A DNA stretch of 64,000 nucleotides from Variovorax sp. WDL1 (lineage in GTDB: Bacteria; Pseudomonadota; Gammaproteobacteria; Burkholderiales; Burkholderiaceae_C): the NCBI RefSeq assembly GCF_001541225.1, contig NZ_LMTS01000118.1, positions 1 through 64,000 of the forward strand. The letters are read 5' to 3'. The notes beneath the pieces are model-generated. The model was not told where the DNA came from and searched no databases. It saw only the letters and a list, made by a program, of their open reading frames with translations. Of this stretch, positions 1-8,472 are shown piece by piece (positions within the stretch are counted from its first letter, which is position 1; every line of letters begins with the position of its first letter). Position numbers and translations under genes: made by a program.

Positions 1-1
1 A

Positions 2-262
2 CTTCTTGCCCGACATGGGCAGAATGACCCAGTGATTGCCCTTGGAAGATCCAACTACCTCTTCGTGGGCTCGGACGCTGGAGGCGAGCGGGCCGCGGCG
101 ATCTACAGTCTGGTGGAGTCGGCCAAGCTGAACGGGCTCGATCCTCAGGCATACCTGCGCGACGTGCTCGCACGCATTGCCGACCATCCGATCAACCGCA
201 TCGACGAGTTGCTGCCATGGAACATGGGCGGGCAACACGTTGAGCAACGACTGGCGGCCTGA
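2..262 (+). CDS. tnpC: IS66-family transposase (TnpC), C-terminal end only, cut by the window edge
   Basis: The reading frame is open from the first bases and ends in TGA at 260-262. The visible part contains the hallmark C-terminal segment of IS66 DDE transposases: [18 protein letters not shown], then [15 protein letters not shown], then [15 protein letters not shown]. This catalyses transposition of the element. The N-terminal DDE core lies left of the window. The first residues are less typical than the rest, so whether the gene is intact upstream cannot be judged. It is followed by a passenger gene at 297 and a possible element end near 879. Confidence 0.85.
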   Translation, partial: LLARHGQNDPVIALGRSNYLFVGSDAGGERAAAIYSLVESAKLNGLDPQAYLRDVLARIADHPINRIDELLPWNMGGQHVEQRLAA

Positions 263-296
263 ACCACGCAAGCAGGCTGCGACGAAGGAAGAGGCA

Positions 297-824
297 GTGA
301 ACTCGCAAGGCACCGACCAGCGGATGATGGAAGCCCTCGAGGGTGCGAGCAGCCTGCAGCTCTACCAACTCAAGGCATTGATCGAGGGCATGCTGGCCGA
401 CCCGCGTCGGGGCATTGCCGCACGTGCGAACCTCCATCTTGGCCAGCCTGTGCAGTTCGTCGACTTCCGCGACGGCCAGATGCGTCGCGGCAAGATCATC
501 GCCATGAGGGATACGCAGGCGACGGTGCTGGAAGAAGGCACCAAGCGAACTTGGAAGATCCCATGCCTGGCGATGCAGGGCTATCACGGTGCAGAACGTC
601 GCGACGAGCAAGCTCCCTATGAGCCACCGCCGGAACCTGCCAGCGCGACAACACACGCCCGCGAGTTCCAACGTGGAGACACCGTCACGTTCAACGACCG
701 TGATGGTCGCAACATCACCGGCGTGATCGTGCGCATCAACCAGCGCACGGCTACCCTCGGCACCGGCGATGGCGGCACCTGGCGCGTCCCGTTCCATGCG
801 CTGCGCCAAGTGCTCGACGTCTGA
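297..824 (+). CDS. Hypothetical protein with two similar SH3-like repeats, probable IS66 passenger
   Basis: This 175-residue protein starts at GTG 297, chosen because AAGGAAG sits about 8 bases upstream; ATG 324 is an alternative. No named family is recognised. Two segments resemble each other. The first (about residues 45-90) runs LGQPVQFVDFRDG, RGKIIAMRDTQATV, RTWKIPCLAM. The second (about 125-173) runs RGDTVTFNDRDG, TGVIVRINQRTATL, GTWRVPFHAL. Each looks like a small beta-barrel (KOW/SH3-like), so an internal duplication is likely; such folds often bind nucleic acid or ribosomal components, which is inference. It lies between the transposase stop and the likely element end, so it probably moves with the IS. 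Confidence 0.6.
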   Translation: MNSQGTDQRMMEALEGASSLQLYQLKALIEGMLADPRRGIAARANLHLGQPVQFVDFRDGQMRRGKIIAMRDTQATVLEEGTKRTWKIPCLAMQGYHGAERRDEQAPYEPPPEPASATTHAREFQRGDTVTFNDRDGRNITGVIVRINQRTATLGTGDGGTWRVPFHALRQVLDV

Positions 825-854
825 CATCGTCGACTTCGTCAACCAGTCGACGTC

Positions 855-879
855 AAGAGGGCCTTGAGGCCGCGCTTAC
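855..879. repeat. Probable right terminal inverted repeat of the IS66 element
   Basis: Read on the minus strand from 879 inward the sequence begins GTAAGCGCGGCCTC. IS66-family ends characteristically begin with GTAAGC. The position, shortly after the last IS-associated gene, fits a right end, which would put the 8-base target duplication at 880-887. The left end is outside the window, so the pair cannot be compared. Confidence 0.45.
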
Positions 880-1327
880 CGTACTCCCATACCGCGCATG
901 CTTCATTTGTCGACATACTGTCCAGATTTATCGGATCGCCACCGCGAGCCCCGACCAGGCCCAGTGCCCGAACTGACGAAGCGAAGGTTGCCCCAAACCT
1001 CGCCCGCTCCCTGGCCACCCGGGCGGCCATCGCGCGAAGGTGCGGCCGACATACGAGGCCTACCGTACACAACGGTTTGTTTACCGCCGCAGCGCCCCGT
1101 GCGACGGACCCATATTCGTAGGCGACGGCGCCGATCAACCCATCGTTCGGGCCTCAACGTTCAGGCGGTGAAAGGTTGTTCATTTGATCCACGTCAAAGC
1201 CATCACGTACGTGCCGCCGCAACATCGTGACGCTCACAATCATCACAGCCATGAAATCGCTGAAGACCCTAACGCTTCATTTCTGCAGTCCAGGCGGGTG
1301 CCCTGAACGCGCCATGAAGGAATTTGC
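880..1327. other. Intergenic stretch between IS66 end and merR-like gene
   Basis: No convincing gene is seen in these 448 bases; the overlapping open frames on both strands have Arg/Pro-rich, low-information translations. The only feature supported is the FNR-type palindrome at 1184-1197. Confidence 0.5.
1184..1197 (+). promoter_or_regulatory. FNR/Anr-type box upstream of the merR-like gene
   Basis: TTGATCCACGTCAA matches the TTGAT-N4-ATCAA FNR/Anr consensus at 9 of 10 conserved positions. Counting as for a class II FNR promoter (box centred near -41.5), the -10 position falls on CAACAT. It lies about 130 bases before ATG 1328. The role in transcribing the regulator is inferred. Confidence 0.55.
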
Positions 1328-1777
1328 ATGCAGGTAATCCAATGTGCGCAGGCCGCCGGTGTCAGCCCTGACACAGTGCGCCACTACGCGCGCCTCGGTC
1401 TGATCAAGGCTGAACGCAGGACAGAAAGCGGATACCAGCAGTTCTCGCCAAGCACCGTGGCGCGCGTTCGCTTCATCCGCAGCGCAGTTGGCTTGGGGTT
1501 CAGGTTGAGCGACATTGCCGAGCTACTCGGCATGAGCGAGCAAGGGCAATTGCCTTGCCCCAAGGCACGCACAATCCTCGCCGATCGGCTGAATGAGAAG
1601 CAGCATCAGGTCGAGCACGAGATGGCGCTGTTCCGTCGCATGAAGCAGGCTCTGAAGGCCTGGGCGGCGATGCCGGATGGCGTCCCGGAAGGTCACCACG
1701 TTTGCGGCCTCATAGAGGGCTTGCCTTGGAACGCCGATCACGAGGCCGACGGCAAGCGCCGTCGATCGTTGAAATGA
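1328..1777 (+). CDS. MerR-family metal-responsive transcriptional regulator
   Basis: The 149-residue protein has an N-terminal winged helix-turn-helix (residues 4-70: AQAAGVSPDTVRHYARLGL and GYQQFS typical of MerR), a dimerisation helix around 80-115, and a C-terminal metal-loop region. Cys77 (LPCPKAR) and Cys126 (HHVCGLIEG) sit where thiol-sensing MerR proteins such as ZntR, CueR and PbrR carry ligands, so a soft metal ion is the likely signal. The effector cannot be told from sequence. It is followed on the same strand by a CopZ-like chaperone. Two MerR-type operator dyads (5378 and 31915) are candidate targets. Start ATG 1328 has GAAGGAATTTGC just upstream. Confidence 0.88.
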   Translation: MQVIQCAQAAGVSPDTVRHYARLGLIKAERRTESGYQQFSPSTVARVRFIRSAVGLGFRLSDIAELLGMSEQGQLPCPKARTILADRLNEKQHQVEHEMALFRRMKQALKAWAAMPDGVPEGHHVCGLIEGLPWNADHEADGKRRRSLK

Positions 1778-2198
1778 TGACAGATGCCTCTGGGGGCCAA
1801 GCGCGCGGCCGCGCCGCAATAGACGGCCCTCCTTTTCCAACTTGATGTACAGGAGCCTTACCGTGAACGCCCCTATCCTTCTCTCGCTCCATACGTCATC
1901 ACCTTCGTGCGCGTTGGCCTGCGCCTGGTCTTCTAGAACGGGACGCCAACCAAGGGAACATGATGCAGCGATGGACCCATTCTCCGGGCACACCGCGGAC
2001 TCGGGCTTGCTTGCCTTCGGCCTCTTGTCGTGGACGCTGCCTCTTGTGCCGACCATCGATTCGCCAGGCTCAGACGCGCCTGCGCCGACGCTGGCCGCAC
2101 GACCCATACGGCCGCGTGCATCGGCCGCGCCTAGACAAGGTGTACGCAACAGTGCAGCGGACGCTGAGTTTTAACGCTTACCTCAACGGAGTCCCACG
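1778..2198. other. Intergenic stretch between regulator and copZ-like gene
   Basis: No gene is recognised. A frame running through about 1886-1932 would read as a hydrophobic peptide ending in VGLRLVF and a stop, which could be the tail of a degraded membrane protein, but there is no supported start. A longer open frame at 1842-2174 has no recognisable motif. Confidence 0.4.
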
Positions 2199-2492
2199 AT
2201 GAACACCATCGATCTCGAAGTCCAGGGCATGAGCTGCGGCTCGTGCGTCAACCATGTCACGCAGGCGCTGAAGCCGATCCCCGGCGTAACCGACGTCGCC
2301 GTCGATCTGCAGTCAGGCCATGTCCGCGTGAGCGGCTCGCTCGACGCCGGAGCGGAACGGCTGGTTTCGGCGCTCAGCGACGCGGGCTATCCGGCCAAGC
2401 TGTCGGGTGCGAGCGCGTTGACGCCCATAGGCAACGGACCGAGTACCCATCCGAAGGGCAGTCGGGGCGGCTGCTGCGGCAGCTGCAGCTGA
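2199..2492 (+). CDS. copZ: CopZ-like heavy-metal-associated (HMA) copper chaperone
   Basis: The 97-residue protein consists of one HMA ferredoxin-fold domain (about residues 3-68) with the GMSCGSC metal-binding loop (Cys13, Cys16) and the usual DVAVDLQSGHVRVSG and AGYPAKL segments. A cysteine-rich tail, GGCCGSCS, adds three more thiols and is not part of the basic CopZ fold. It would bind Cu(I) in the cytoplasm and pass it to exporters or sensors; the nearest exporter is the P1B-ATPase at 12871. The start is supported by CGGAG upstream. It lies 421 bases after the MerR gene. Confidence 0.88.
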   Translation: MNTIDLEVQGMSCGSCVNHVTQALKPIPGVTDVAVDLQSGHVRVSGSLDAGAERLVSALSDAGYPAKLSGASALTPIGNGPSTHPKGSRGGCCGSCS

Positions 2493-2505
2493 GCTGCGCT
2501 CGATC

Positions 2506-2691
2506 ATGAGCTCCGACGCCGCGTCCGGCCAAGCAACGCACGAAGTGGTGGCCCTCGGCAAGCCGTCCGATCGAGAACCCGCCCATGGACGCCGATGACA
2601 AAAGTTCGCGCGGCTGAACCTGCTGCGGCACCTGCTGGCACGTCTGCACTGTCCCGACAAGAACGTCGAGCGCAACATCGCCCTTGACTGA
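2506..2691 (+). pseudogene. Short frameshifted ORF downstream of copZ, family not recognised
   Basis: An ATG at 2506 opens a frame that stops at once after about 30 codons. A second frame just downstream reads KFARLNLLRHLLARLHCPDKN and ends in TGA at 2689-2691. The change of frame falls near the run of A residues at about 2598-2602 (GATGACAAAAGTT), as expected for a single-base indel. The amphipathic LLRHLLARL stretch looks protein-like, but I do not recognise the family. It may be a decayed small partner gene of copZ. Confidence 0.3.
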
Positions 2692-2759
2692 CCGACCGGC
2701 GGCGAACAACTACCCGCTCTTGCGCGAACACGCAGTCCCACCCCAGTCGACCAGGAATA

Positions 2760-4436
2760 TTGCCCTTGGAATACCCCGACCTGTCCGCTGCCACCTCGGT
2801 TACCGCCCCCCTCGAATCTTGGCCCCGCTATTGGGCCGACGCCCTCTGGCGATCGCTCGCGACCATGGACCTGCTGCGCCAACGCGGCGACAACATGCTC
2901 GATCATGAAGCCGCCGGCATGCCACCGCTGCTGCACTTCGATGCCGAGCCGGTGGCAAACGCGCGGGACTTCGCTTCACCCTGCAACTACCGCCTACTTC
3001 GAATCACTCGGTGCGGAACGGACCGGCTGGAACGTCATGTGCGTCGAGGCTCCGCGCCGGTGATCGTGGTCGATCCACGGGCGGGCCATGGCCCCGGCAT
3101 AGGGGGTTTCCGGCGCGACTCCGAGGTCGGCATGGCCCTGCTGGAAGGGCACCCGGTCTATTTTGTCGTCTTCGACCCCGAGCCGGTCGAGGGCCAGACC
3201 TTGGGATCGGTCGTCGAGGCACTGGCGCGTTTCATCGATATCGTTGCCGAACGCCATCGCGCGCGCGCTCCGATCATCTATGGGAATTGCCAGGGCGGCT
3301 GGGCCGTCGCTCTGGCACTGTCGCACTGCAACCGCGAGGCGGGTCTGGCTGTATTGAACGGGTCGCCCCTGTCTTACTGGGCGGGTGAGGCCGACGTCAA
3401 CCCGATGCGCCTGATGGGTGGTTTGGTTGGCGGTGTCTGGCCGGCACATCTGGCGGCGGATCTGGGCCACGGCCACTTCGATGGAGCGTGGCTGGTCCAG
3501 AACTTCGAGGCTCTGCGGCCCGAAGGGGTCTGGAAAAAGTACGACCAGGTGTTCGCGGAGCCGCAGCGCGAGAAGGTGCGCTTTCTGGAATTCGAACGCT
3601 GGTGGAACGGCTTCTACAAGCTGGGGCGCGAAGAGATCCTGAGCATCATTCGTGACCTGTTCATCGGCAACCGTGTCGAGCAAGGCGTCGTGGTGGTCGA
3701 CGGCCACTGCCGTGCCGACTTGTCGCAGATTCGGACGCCGCTCGTCATCTTCTGTTCCTATGGCGACAACATCACGCCGCCGAGCCAAGCCCTCGCGTGG
3801 CTGAAGACGGTTTTCGGCTCGACCGAAGGCTTGGTCAGCGCCGGACAGCGCATCGTCTATCTTCTGCACGAGCATGTCGGCCATCTCGGCATCTTCGTGT
3901 CGGCCGACGTGGCACGCCGCGAGCACCGCGCCATCCTGCATCACGCTTCGGTCATCCAGGCATTGCCGCCGGGCCTCTACGAGATGAAGCTCGAGTCCGC
4001 CGCTCGGACCGAAGACGCCGACCGCGCGACCTTCGAGCCCCGACGCATCGAGGACTTGCCCTTCGAGCCCCGTCCGGCTGCGTTCGAACGCGTCGCCGAA
4101 GCGTCGCGCCAGCTGGACGCCCTTTACACCCAGTGGCTGTCACCCTTCGTGCAGCAGCTTGGCAGTCCCGCCACGGCACGCTGGCTGGAGGCTTGGCATC
4201 CGATGCGCACCAGCCGCCTGATGTGGTCCGAGCGCGTCGCACCGGGCGCTGCGTTGTTTCCCATCCTGGCATGGGCAGCTCAGACGCTGGGCCTCAGCGA
4301 TGAAGAACGCGCCTTCAATCCCTGGTATCGGGCGGAACGCAGCGCGGCCGAAGGCGCCGGTAAATCCATCGAGTCCTGGCGTCACTTGCGTGATCGCATC
4401 GCAGAGATGGCATTCCAAAGCCTCTACGGGACGTGA
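2760..4436 (+). CDS. DUF3141 PHA-synthase-like alpha/beta hydrolase, probably C-terminally truncated
   Basis: The 558-residue cytoplasmic protein resembles DUF3141 proteins, relatives of class I/II poly(3-hydroxyalkanoate) synthases. The lipase-like box GNCQGGWA (about residue 174-181) carries a cysteine nucleophile as in PhaC. Candidate partners are Asp in CSYGDNITPP (about 342) and His in HEHVGHLGIF (about 377). The opening region (YWADALWRSLATMDLLRQRG) is also typical. Family members are usually longer, and this one stops right after AFQSLYG, where relatives continue, so the tail seems lost. The start is a TTG with CAGGA close upstream, or an internal ATG. Substrate unknown. Confidence 0.75.
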   Translation: MPLEYPDLSAATSVTAPLESWPRYWADALWRSLATMDLLRQRGDNMLDHEAAGMPPLLHFDAEPVANARDFASPCNYRLLRITRCGTDRLERHVRRGSAPVIVVDPRAGHGPGIGGFRRDSEVGMALLEGHPVYFVVFDPEPVEGQTLGSVVEALARFIDIVAERHRARAPIIYGNCQGGWAVALALSHCNREAGLAVLNGSPLSYWAGEADVNPMRLMGGLVGGVWPAHLAADLGHGHFDGAWLVQNFEALRPEGVWKKYDQVFAEPQREKVRFLEFERWWNGFYKLGREEILSIIRDLFIGNRVEQGVVVVDGHCRADLSQIRTPLVIFCSYGDNITPPSQALAWLKTVFGSTEGLVSAGQRIVYLLHEHVGHLGIFVSADVARREHRAILHHASVIQALPPGLYEMKLESAARTEDADRATFEPRRIEDLPFEPRPAAFERVAEASRQLDALYTQWLSPFVQQLGSPATARWLEAWHPMRTSRLMWSERVAPGAALFPILAWAAQTLGLSDEERAFNPWYRAERSAAEGAGKSIESWRHLRDRIAEMAFQSLYGT

Positions 4437-4820
4437 GGGCCGCCGCCAGACGGCGCGCGGACCGCTGCCGACTCACGGTCAAAGTTCTGCACGACCAAGG
4501 CATCTCGCAGCCCCCATCCCGTCCTCTCTCCGGCTCGATGAACTCGATGGCACTGATCGACAGGCCACAAGCCCTTGTCGCTACAGGCTGCTTGGCATTT
4601 GTTTACCGTCCGGGTTGCAGGTCAGTCTCCCTGATGACGAAAGCTGACGATGCTCGGGCCGCATCCTCACCTGGCTGCGCCCGTCGAGATGAACCGAGGC
4701 CGAGCCCGGTGCCGGCATGCTCAGACCTTGATCCATATCAACCGCTCGGCAATGCTGTCGAATAAGCTGTGCTGAAGGATTCATGGTGAATCCTCCGAAA
4801 CTCGGCGTGGGGACTGCAAC
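4437..4820. other. Regulatory gap before His-rich secreted protein gene
   Basis: No gene is recognised in these bases. The left part may contain the frame-shifted tail of the DUF3141 gene. The right part carries the perfect FNR-type box at 4728-4741. Confidence 0.45.
4728..4741 (+). promoter_or_regulatory. Perfect FNR/Anr-type box
   Basis: TTGATCCATATCAA matches the TTGAT-N4-ATCAA consensus at all ten conserved positions. Its centre is about 86 bases before the ATG at 4821. An AT-rich GAATAAG stretch lies about 20 bases downstream and may serve as a -10. It suggests low-oxygen control of the following gene(s). Confidence 0.7.
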
Positions 4821-5261
4821 ATGGCGACATGGCGAAGCAAACTGGCAAGGAGCGCATGGACTGCGTTCCTGCTGCTGTTCGCTGTACGGGCCATCGCGGG
4901 CACGGCCCTGTGCGAGATCTATGGCGAGCACAGAGCGCCGCCCGTCTCGCCGGATGCGACCCAGGCTCGCGTCCATGCGCCGCAGGAGGCCCATGAGGCA
5001 CACAAGCACGCCCTGCGAACCGAGCAGCCGTCGAACGACAGCAAAGCACATGTCTGCGAAGAGCTGGCTTCCCTGACCGGCGGGCCAGCTTTCCTCTCGG
5101 CCATCAAGTGGTCGCTGACGGTCGATGCGATCCCTTGGTCGCATGCACCGGCGCGGAACTGGGAGCCAGTCATCGCGATGGTGAGCGCTGCGCCGCCGCA
5201 GTTGGCGCACCCACCACCGTCGCGCGCCCCGCTGGACATTTCGCCTCGCCTGCGCATTTGA
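4821..5261 (+). CDS. Hypothetical secreted His-rich protein
   Basis: The 146-residue protein begins with a basic N-terminus and a hydrophobic stretch (AWTAFLLLFAVRAIAGTA) that looks like a signal peptide or anchor. It is followed by a hydrophilic region rich in His, Glu and Ala (HAPQEAHEAHKHAL) and two cysteines (LCEIYGEH, AHVCEEL) that could bind metal or form a disulfide. The C-terminus is Pro-rich. No family is recognised. The position behind an FNR box and next to metal genes suggests a periplasmic role under low oxygen; this is inference. Confidence 0.5.
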   Translation: MATWRSKLARSAWTAFLLLFAVRAIAGTALCEIYGEHRAPPVSPDATQARVHAPQEAHEAHKHALRTEQPSNDSKAHVCEELASLTGGPAFLSAIKWSLTVDAIPWSHAPARNWEPVIAMVSAAPPQLAHPPPSRAPLDISPRLRI

Positions 5262-5377
5262 CGAACCCCCGTGTCGGGAGTGGGCACAGTTTGATCGTGC
5301 GCGCGGATTTGACCTGCGCCCACGTCGCGTGCCCAGGATGGCCCGCACTTCCCACACCTGCGTCCAGCGAGAGTGCT

Positions 5378-5408
5378 AGCGCTTGACCTGTGTGCCGCAC
5401 CCAGGTTG
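5378..5408 (+). promoter_or_regulatory. MerR-type promoter/operator (copy 1)
   Basis: A TTGACC -35 element (5383-5388) overlaps a 21-base dyad at 5386-5406 with arms ACCTGTGTGC and GCACCCAGGT around a central C; the arms match as an inverted repeat at 9 of 10 positions. A dyad inside a 19-20 base spacer is the hallmark of MerR-activated promoters. The -10 (GCACAT or CACATT) is weak. A 31-base segment identical except for one base recurs at 31915. It precedes the DUF2933/ICMT gene pair. The regulator could be the MerR at 1328. Confidence 0.6.
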
Positions 5409-5544
5409 CACATTCAGCTTGGCCTCCCTCCGCACGAGCCACCGGGACAACCGAACCACGCGCAGCCACCACACGAGCAACTGCCCGAGCCAGGCCGATT
5501 CCTCCAAGAGGGCCCGGCCCAGACCGAACACCAAAGGCCGAATC

Positions 5545-5883
5545 ATGGACAACCATTCTTTCCCTGCCGATCCGACCACCGGCCCCCGTTCGCAGCGCGG
5601 GGCCGCCCTGACCTGGGTTTTCTTCGGCTTCCTTGCGGTGGCCGGCTTCTTCCTTTTCATCGAGCACCGTGCACACCTGATGGGAGCCCTGCCGTTTCTC
5701 CTGCTGGCGCTGTGCCCGTTGATGCATTTCTTCCATGGCAGGCACGATGGCCACGGCGGCCATCCGGGGCACGGCCCGACGGGATCTGGCAGCGCCGATC
5801 CCGTTGACGAAACCGGCCTTCAAGGCAGCCCCGGTGCCACGCCCACCCCTCCGTCCGCCCCGCACCAGCCGCACCAGCACTGA
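5545..5883 (+). CDS. DUF2933-family small membrane protein
   Basis: The 112-residue protein has a single main hydrophobic region (about residues 20-60: LTWVFFGFLAVAGFFLFIEHRAH and LMGALPFLLLALCPLMHFF) in the arrangement of DUF2933, followed by a His/Gly-rich tail (FHGRHDGHGGHPGHG) that could bind metal. Its function is unknown, but the family is commonly found in metal-resistance clusters. The start is the ATG at 5545. It is 21 bases before the ICMT-like gene, with which it probably forms an operon behind the MerR-type promoter. Confidence 0.75.
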   Translation: MDNHSFPADPTTGPRSQRGAALTWVFFGFLAVAGFFLFIEHRAHLMGALPFLLLALCPLMHFFHGRHDGHGGHPGHGPTGSGSADPVDETGLQGSPGATPTPPSAPHQPHQH

Positions 5884-5904
5884 GCCAACCGCAAAGGACT
5901 TTCC

Positions 5905-6567
5905 ATGACGCAAGACAACGCACCGGCCTACGGACTGTGGTCCCTGGTGGTCATCAATTCCCTCGTCTTCATCATCTTCGCATTCAGCTTCGCCAAGCCG
6001 CAGTCCGGTCGCGACTGGCGCTCGTTCGGCGCCTTCTCCAGCTTCCTGGTGGCGCTGTTCGCCGAGATGTACGGCTACCCCCTGACCATCTACCTGCTGT
6101 CGGGATGGCTGGGAACGAAGTTTCCTGGCGTGGATTTCCTCTCGCACGACGCCGGCCACCTGCTGGAGGTGATGTTCGGCTGGCGCGCCAATCCGCACTT
6201 CGGACCGTTCCACGCGCTCAGCGCCGTCTTCATCGGCGGCGGCTTTTGGCTGCTCTCCGCCGCATGGTCCGTGCTGTATGCGAGCCAGCGTGCCGGCACG
6301 CTGGCGAAGACCGGTGCCTATGCCCGGGTTCGGCACCCGCAGTACGTGGCGTTCGTGCTCATCATGTTCGGCTTCCTGCTGCAGTGGCCGACCGTCCTGA
6401 CCCTCGTGATGTTCCCGATCCTGTGCGCGATGTACGTCCGCTTGTCCTTCACGGAAGAGCGCGACTCAGCCAAGACCTTCGGAGCTGAATGGGAGCGCTA
6501 TGCGAGTCAGACGCCGCGGTTCTTTCCCAAATTTGGCGCGCCAGGGGCGACGCAGCCTCATGCGTGA
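5905..6567 (+). CDS. Isoprenylcysteine carboxyl methyltransferase-family integral membrane protein
   Basis: The 220-residue protein has about five hydrophobic segments. Its C-terminal half carries the ICMT/PEMT SAM-binding signature: GAYARVRHPQYVAFVLIMFG followed by EERDSAKTFGAEWERYA, where RHPQY and the EE pair contact SAM in the family. Bacterial members are presumed membrane methyltransferases of unknown substrate, often beside copper and other metal genes, as here. AAAGGA lies about 8 bases before ATG 5905. Confidence 0.8.
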   Translation: MTQDNAPAYGLWSLVVINSLVFIIFAFSFAKPQSGRDWRSFGAFSSFLVALFAEMYGYPLTIYLLSGWLGTKFPGVDFLSHDAGHLLEVMFGWRANPHFGPFHALSAVFIGGGFWLLSAAWSVLYASQRAGTLAKTGAYARVRHPQYVAFVLIMFGFLLQWPTVLTLVMFPILCAMYVRLSFTEERDSAKTFGAEWERYASQTPRFFPKFGAPGATQPHA

Positions 6568-6608
6568 CGATCGCGCCGACTCCCCCGCGAAACAGCAAGG
6601 ACCATGAC

Positions 6609-6920
6609 GTGACACCGGCTGACCCCGCATTCCGCTGCGCGTGGCTGCGATGGGCAGTGGCCTTCTTGCTGCCCTGGGCGTTGCCGTTCATGGCCCAGCC
6701 GGCCCTGCACCGCCCGATGTTGTGGGCTAGCAAGCTGATGGCACGCTTCGGCTTAACCGCACCGCTGTCCGTACCCAAGTACCGGAGCTCACCCGGCCTC
6801 TTCGAACTGGCTCGGCGTACGGGCTTCGATGTCGAAGGCTTCGTCTTCTGTTTAGCAATCGGCGTACCCGGGGTAGCCTGCTATCGCGCGCTGGTGCAGG
6901 TGCCTCTCCGGCGATCACCG
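6609..6920 (+). pseudogene. Remnant of a polytopic membrane protein (lycopene-cyclase-domain-like)
   Basis: From GTG 6609 the frame reads as a plausible membrane protein for about 100 codons: a hydrophobic WAVAFLLPWALPFMAQPAL segment, then LFELARRTGFDVEGFVFCLAIGVPG, which recalls the N-terminal third of lycopene-cyclase-domain membrane proteins. After about 6910 the translation turns into Arg/Pro-rich sequence that runs antisense into the next gene, so the later transmembrane segments are missing. I read it as a truncated gene. The family call is weak. Confidence 0.4.
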
Positions 6921-7113
6921 CGCGCAGTCATCACCGCGGCATCGCCGGCAGCTGCTCCCGCTCGCGCGTCCGATCATCGCGTTGACCGGAATGGCGGTGT
7001 TGTCTTGGAAGTCGCCGGTATCCATGTAGCGAAAAGGAGTCAGCCGCCCCTGCTTGTCCACGACACCGGTCGAGAGCGTCAAACGCGGCAAGTACCACCC
7101 CAAGGACCAGACC

Positions 7114-8472
7114 ATGAAGCTCGATTTCCTGGGTGCCGCCGGCACCGTCACCGGCTCGAAGACCCTCGTCACGCACGAAGGGAAGCAATTGCTTGTCGAC
7201 TGCGGCCTGTTCCAGGGCTACAAGAACCTGCGCGCCATGAACTGGGAGCCGTTCCCGTTCGACCCGACGAAGCTCGATGCCGTCGTGTTGACGCACGCAC
7301 ACCTCGATCACGCCGGAGCACTGCCGCTGCTCGTCAAGCGGGGCTTTCGCGGGCCGGTCTTCGCGACACCGTCGACGATCGACGTGTGTCGGGTCCTGTT
7401 GCCCGACAGTGCGCGAATCCAGGAAGAGGATGCGGAGTACGCCAATCGCCACAAGCTCTCCAAGCACCAGCCGGCCCTGCCGTTGTACTCAGAGGAGGAC
7501 GCGCAGCGCGCGTTGCGCCGTCTCGAGCCGCTGCCGCTCGAGCAGCGAGAGGAAGTGATGGGAGGCATGCAACTGCGCCTGCGGCAGGCTGGCCACATCC
7601 TCGGCGCAAGTTCGGTCGAGCTGACTGCGGGCGGCACGACAGTTCTGTTCTCGGGTGACCTGGGCCGCCCCGACGATCTCATCATGCGGGCCCCGCTGCC
7701 GATAGCGCGCGCCGATCATGTGGTGATCGAGTCGACCTACGGCGACCGGCTGCACGATACGCAGGACGTCGAGGCCGCCTTCGGCGAGGTGATCAAGCGT
7801 ACGGCGGCACGCGGCGGCATCGTGGTGGTCCCGGCCTTTGCGGTGGGGCGAGCCCAGGCGCTGCTCTACGCGATCTACCGTCTGAAGACCCGTGCCGCCA
7901 TCCCCGACCTTCCGGTCTTCCTGAACAGCCCGATGGCGATCGACATGACCGAGATCTATCACCGGCATCGCGCGGAGCACCGTCTGTCGGTGGAGGAATG
8001 CCGCGGCATGTGCCAGGTCGCGAAGATGACGCGCACGGTCGAGGAGTCGCGTGCGCTGAATACGCTGCGGTACCCGGCGGTCATCGTGTCGGCCAGTGGC
8101 ATGGCCACCGGCGGCCGTGTGCTGCACCACCTGAAAGCCCTGGGTCCGGATCGCCGCAACACCATCGTGTTCGCCGGCTACCAGGCGGACGGCACGCGAG
8201 GCGCCCGCCTGCTTGCCGGCGAGCGCAGCATCCGCATCCACGGCGAAGATGTGACCATCAATGCCGAGGTGATGTCGCTGCCCGGCATGTCGGCGCACGC
8301 CGATGCAGAGCAGCTCGTGCAGTGGCTGGCGACCGCGCCTCAGCCGCCGCGCGGCATCTACCTCAACCACGGCGAGCCGGGTCCGGCCGACGCATTGCGG
8401 CAACGCATCGAGCGTGAGCTCGGCTGGCCCGCGACCGTGCCCCGGCTGGGCCAAAGCGTGGAGGTTGCATGA
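7114..8472 (+). CDS. MBL-fold RNA-processing exonuclease (beta-CASP, CPSF/YSH1 family)
   Basis: The 452-residue protein starts [16 protein letters not shown] at 7114 with AAGGA upstream. Family motifs are in order: THAHLDHAG (zinc-binding, about residue 58-66), [26 protein letters not shown], the beta-CASP cap ([29 protein letters not shown]), [15 protein letters not shown], and [15 protein letters not shown] with a final NHGE motif. These proteins are zinc-dependent ribonucleases in the cytoplasm. It overlaps the next gene by four bases (ATGA), so it is translationally coupled to the phosphorylase and PRPP synthase. Confidence 0.93.
   Translation: MKLDFLGAAGTVTGSKTLVTHEGKQLLVDCGLFQGYKNLRAMNWEPFPFDPTKLDAVVLTHAHLDHAGALPLLVKRGFRGPVFATPSTIDVCRVLLPDSARIQEEDAEYANRHKLSKHQPALPLYSEEDAQRALRRLEPLPLEQREEVMGGMQLRLRQAGHILGASSVELTAGGTTVLFSGDLGRPDDLIMRAPLPIARADHVVIESTYGDRLHDTQDVEAAFGEVIKRTAARGGIVVVPAFAVGRAQALLYAIYRLKTRAAIPDLPVFLNSPMAIDMTEIYHRHRAEHRLSVEECRGMCQVAKMTRTVEESRALNTLRYPAVIVSASGMATGGRVLHHLKALGPDRRNTIVFAGYQADGTRGARLLAGERSIRIHGEDVTINAEVMSLPGMSAHADAEQLVQWLATAPQPPRGIYLNHGEPGPADALRQRIERELGWPATVPRLGQSVEVA

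Noticed and set aside
5170..6336. 388-codon minus-strand ORF opposite DUF2933/ICMT
   Set aside because: Antisense to genes with recognisable membrane-protein motifs; no support of its own.
6930..7090. Minus-strand fragment reading GVVDKQGRLTPFRYMDTGDF
   Set aside because: It looks protein-like for a short stretch but has no start, stop context or identifiable family, so no gene is called.
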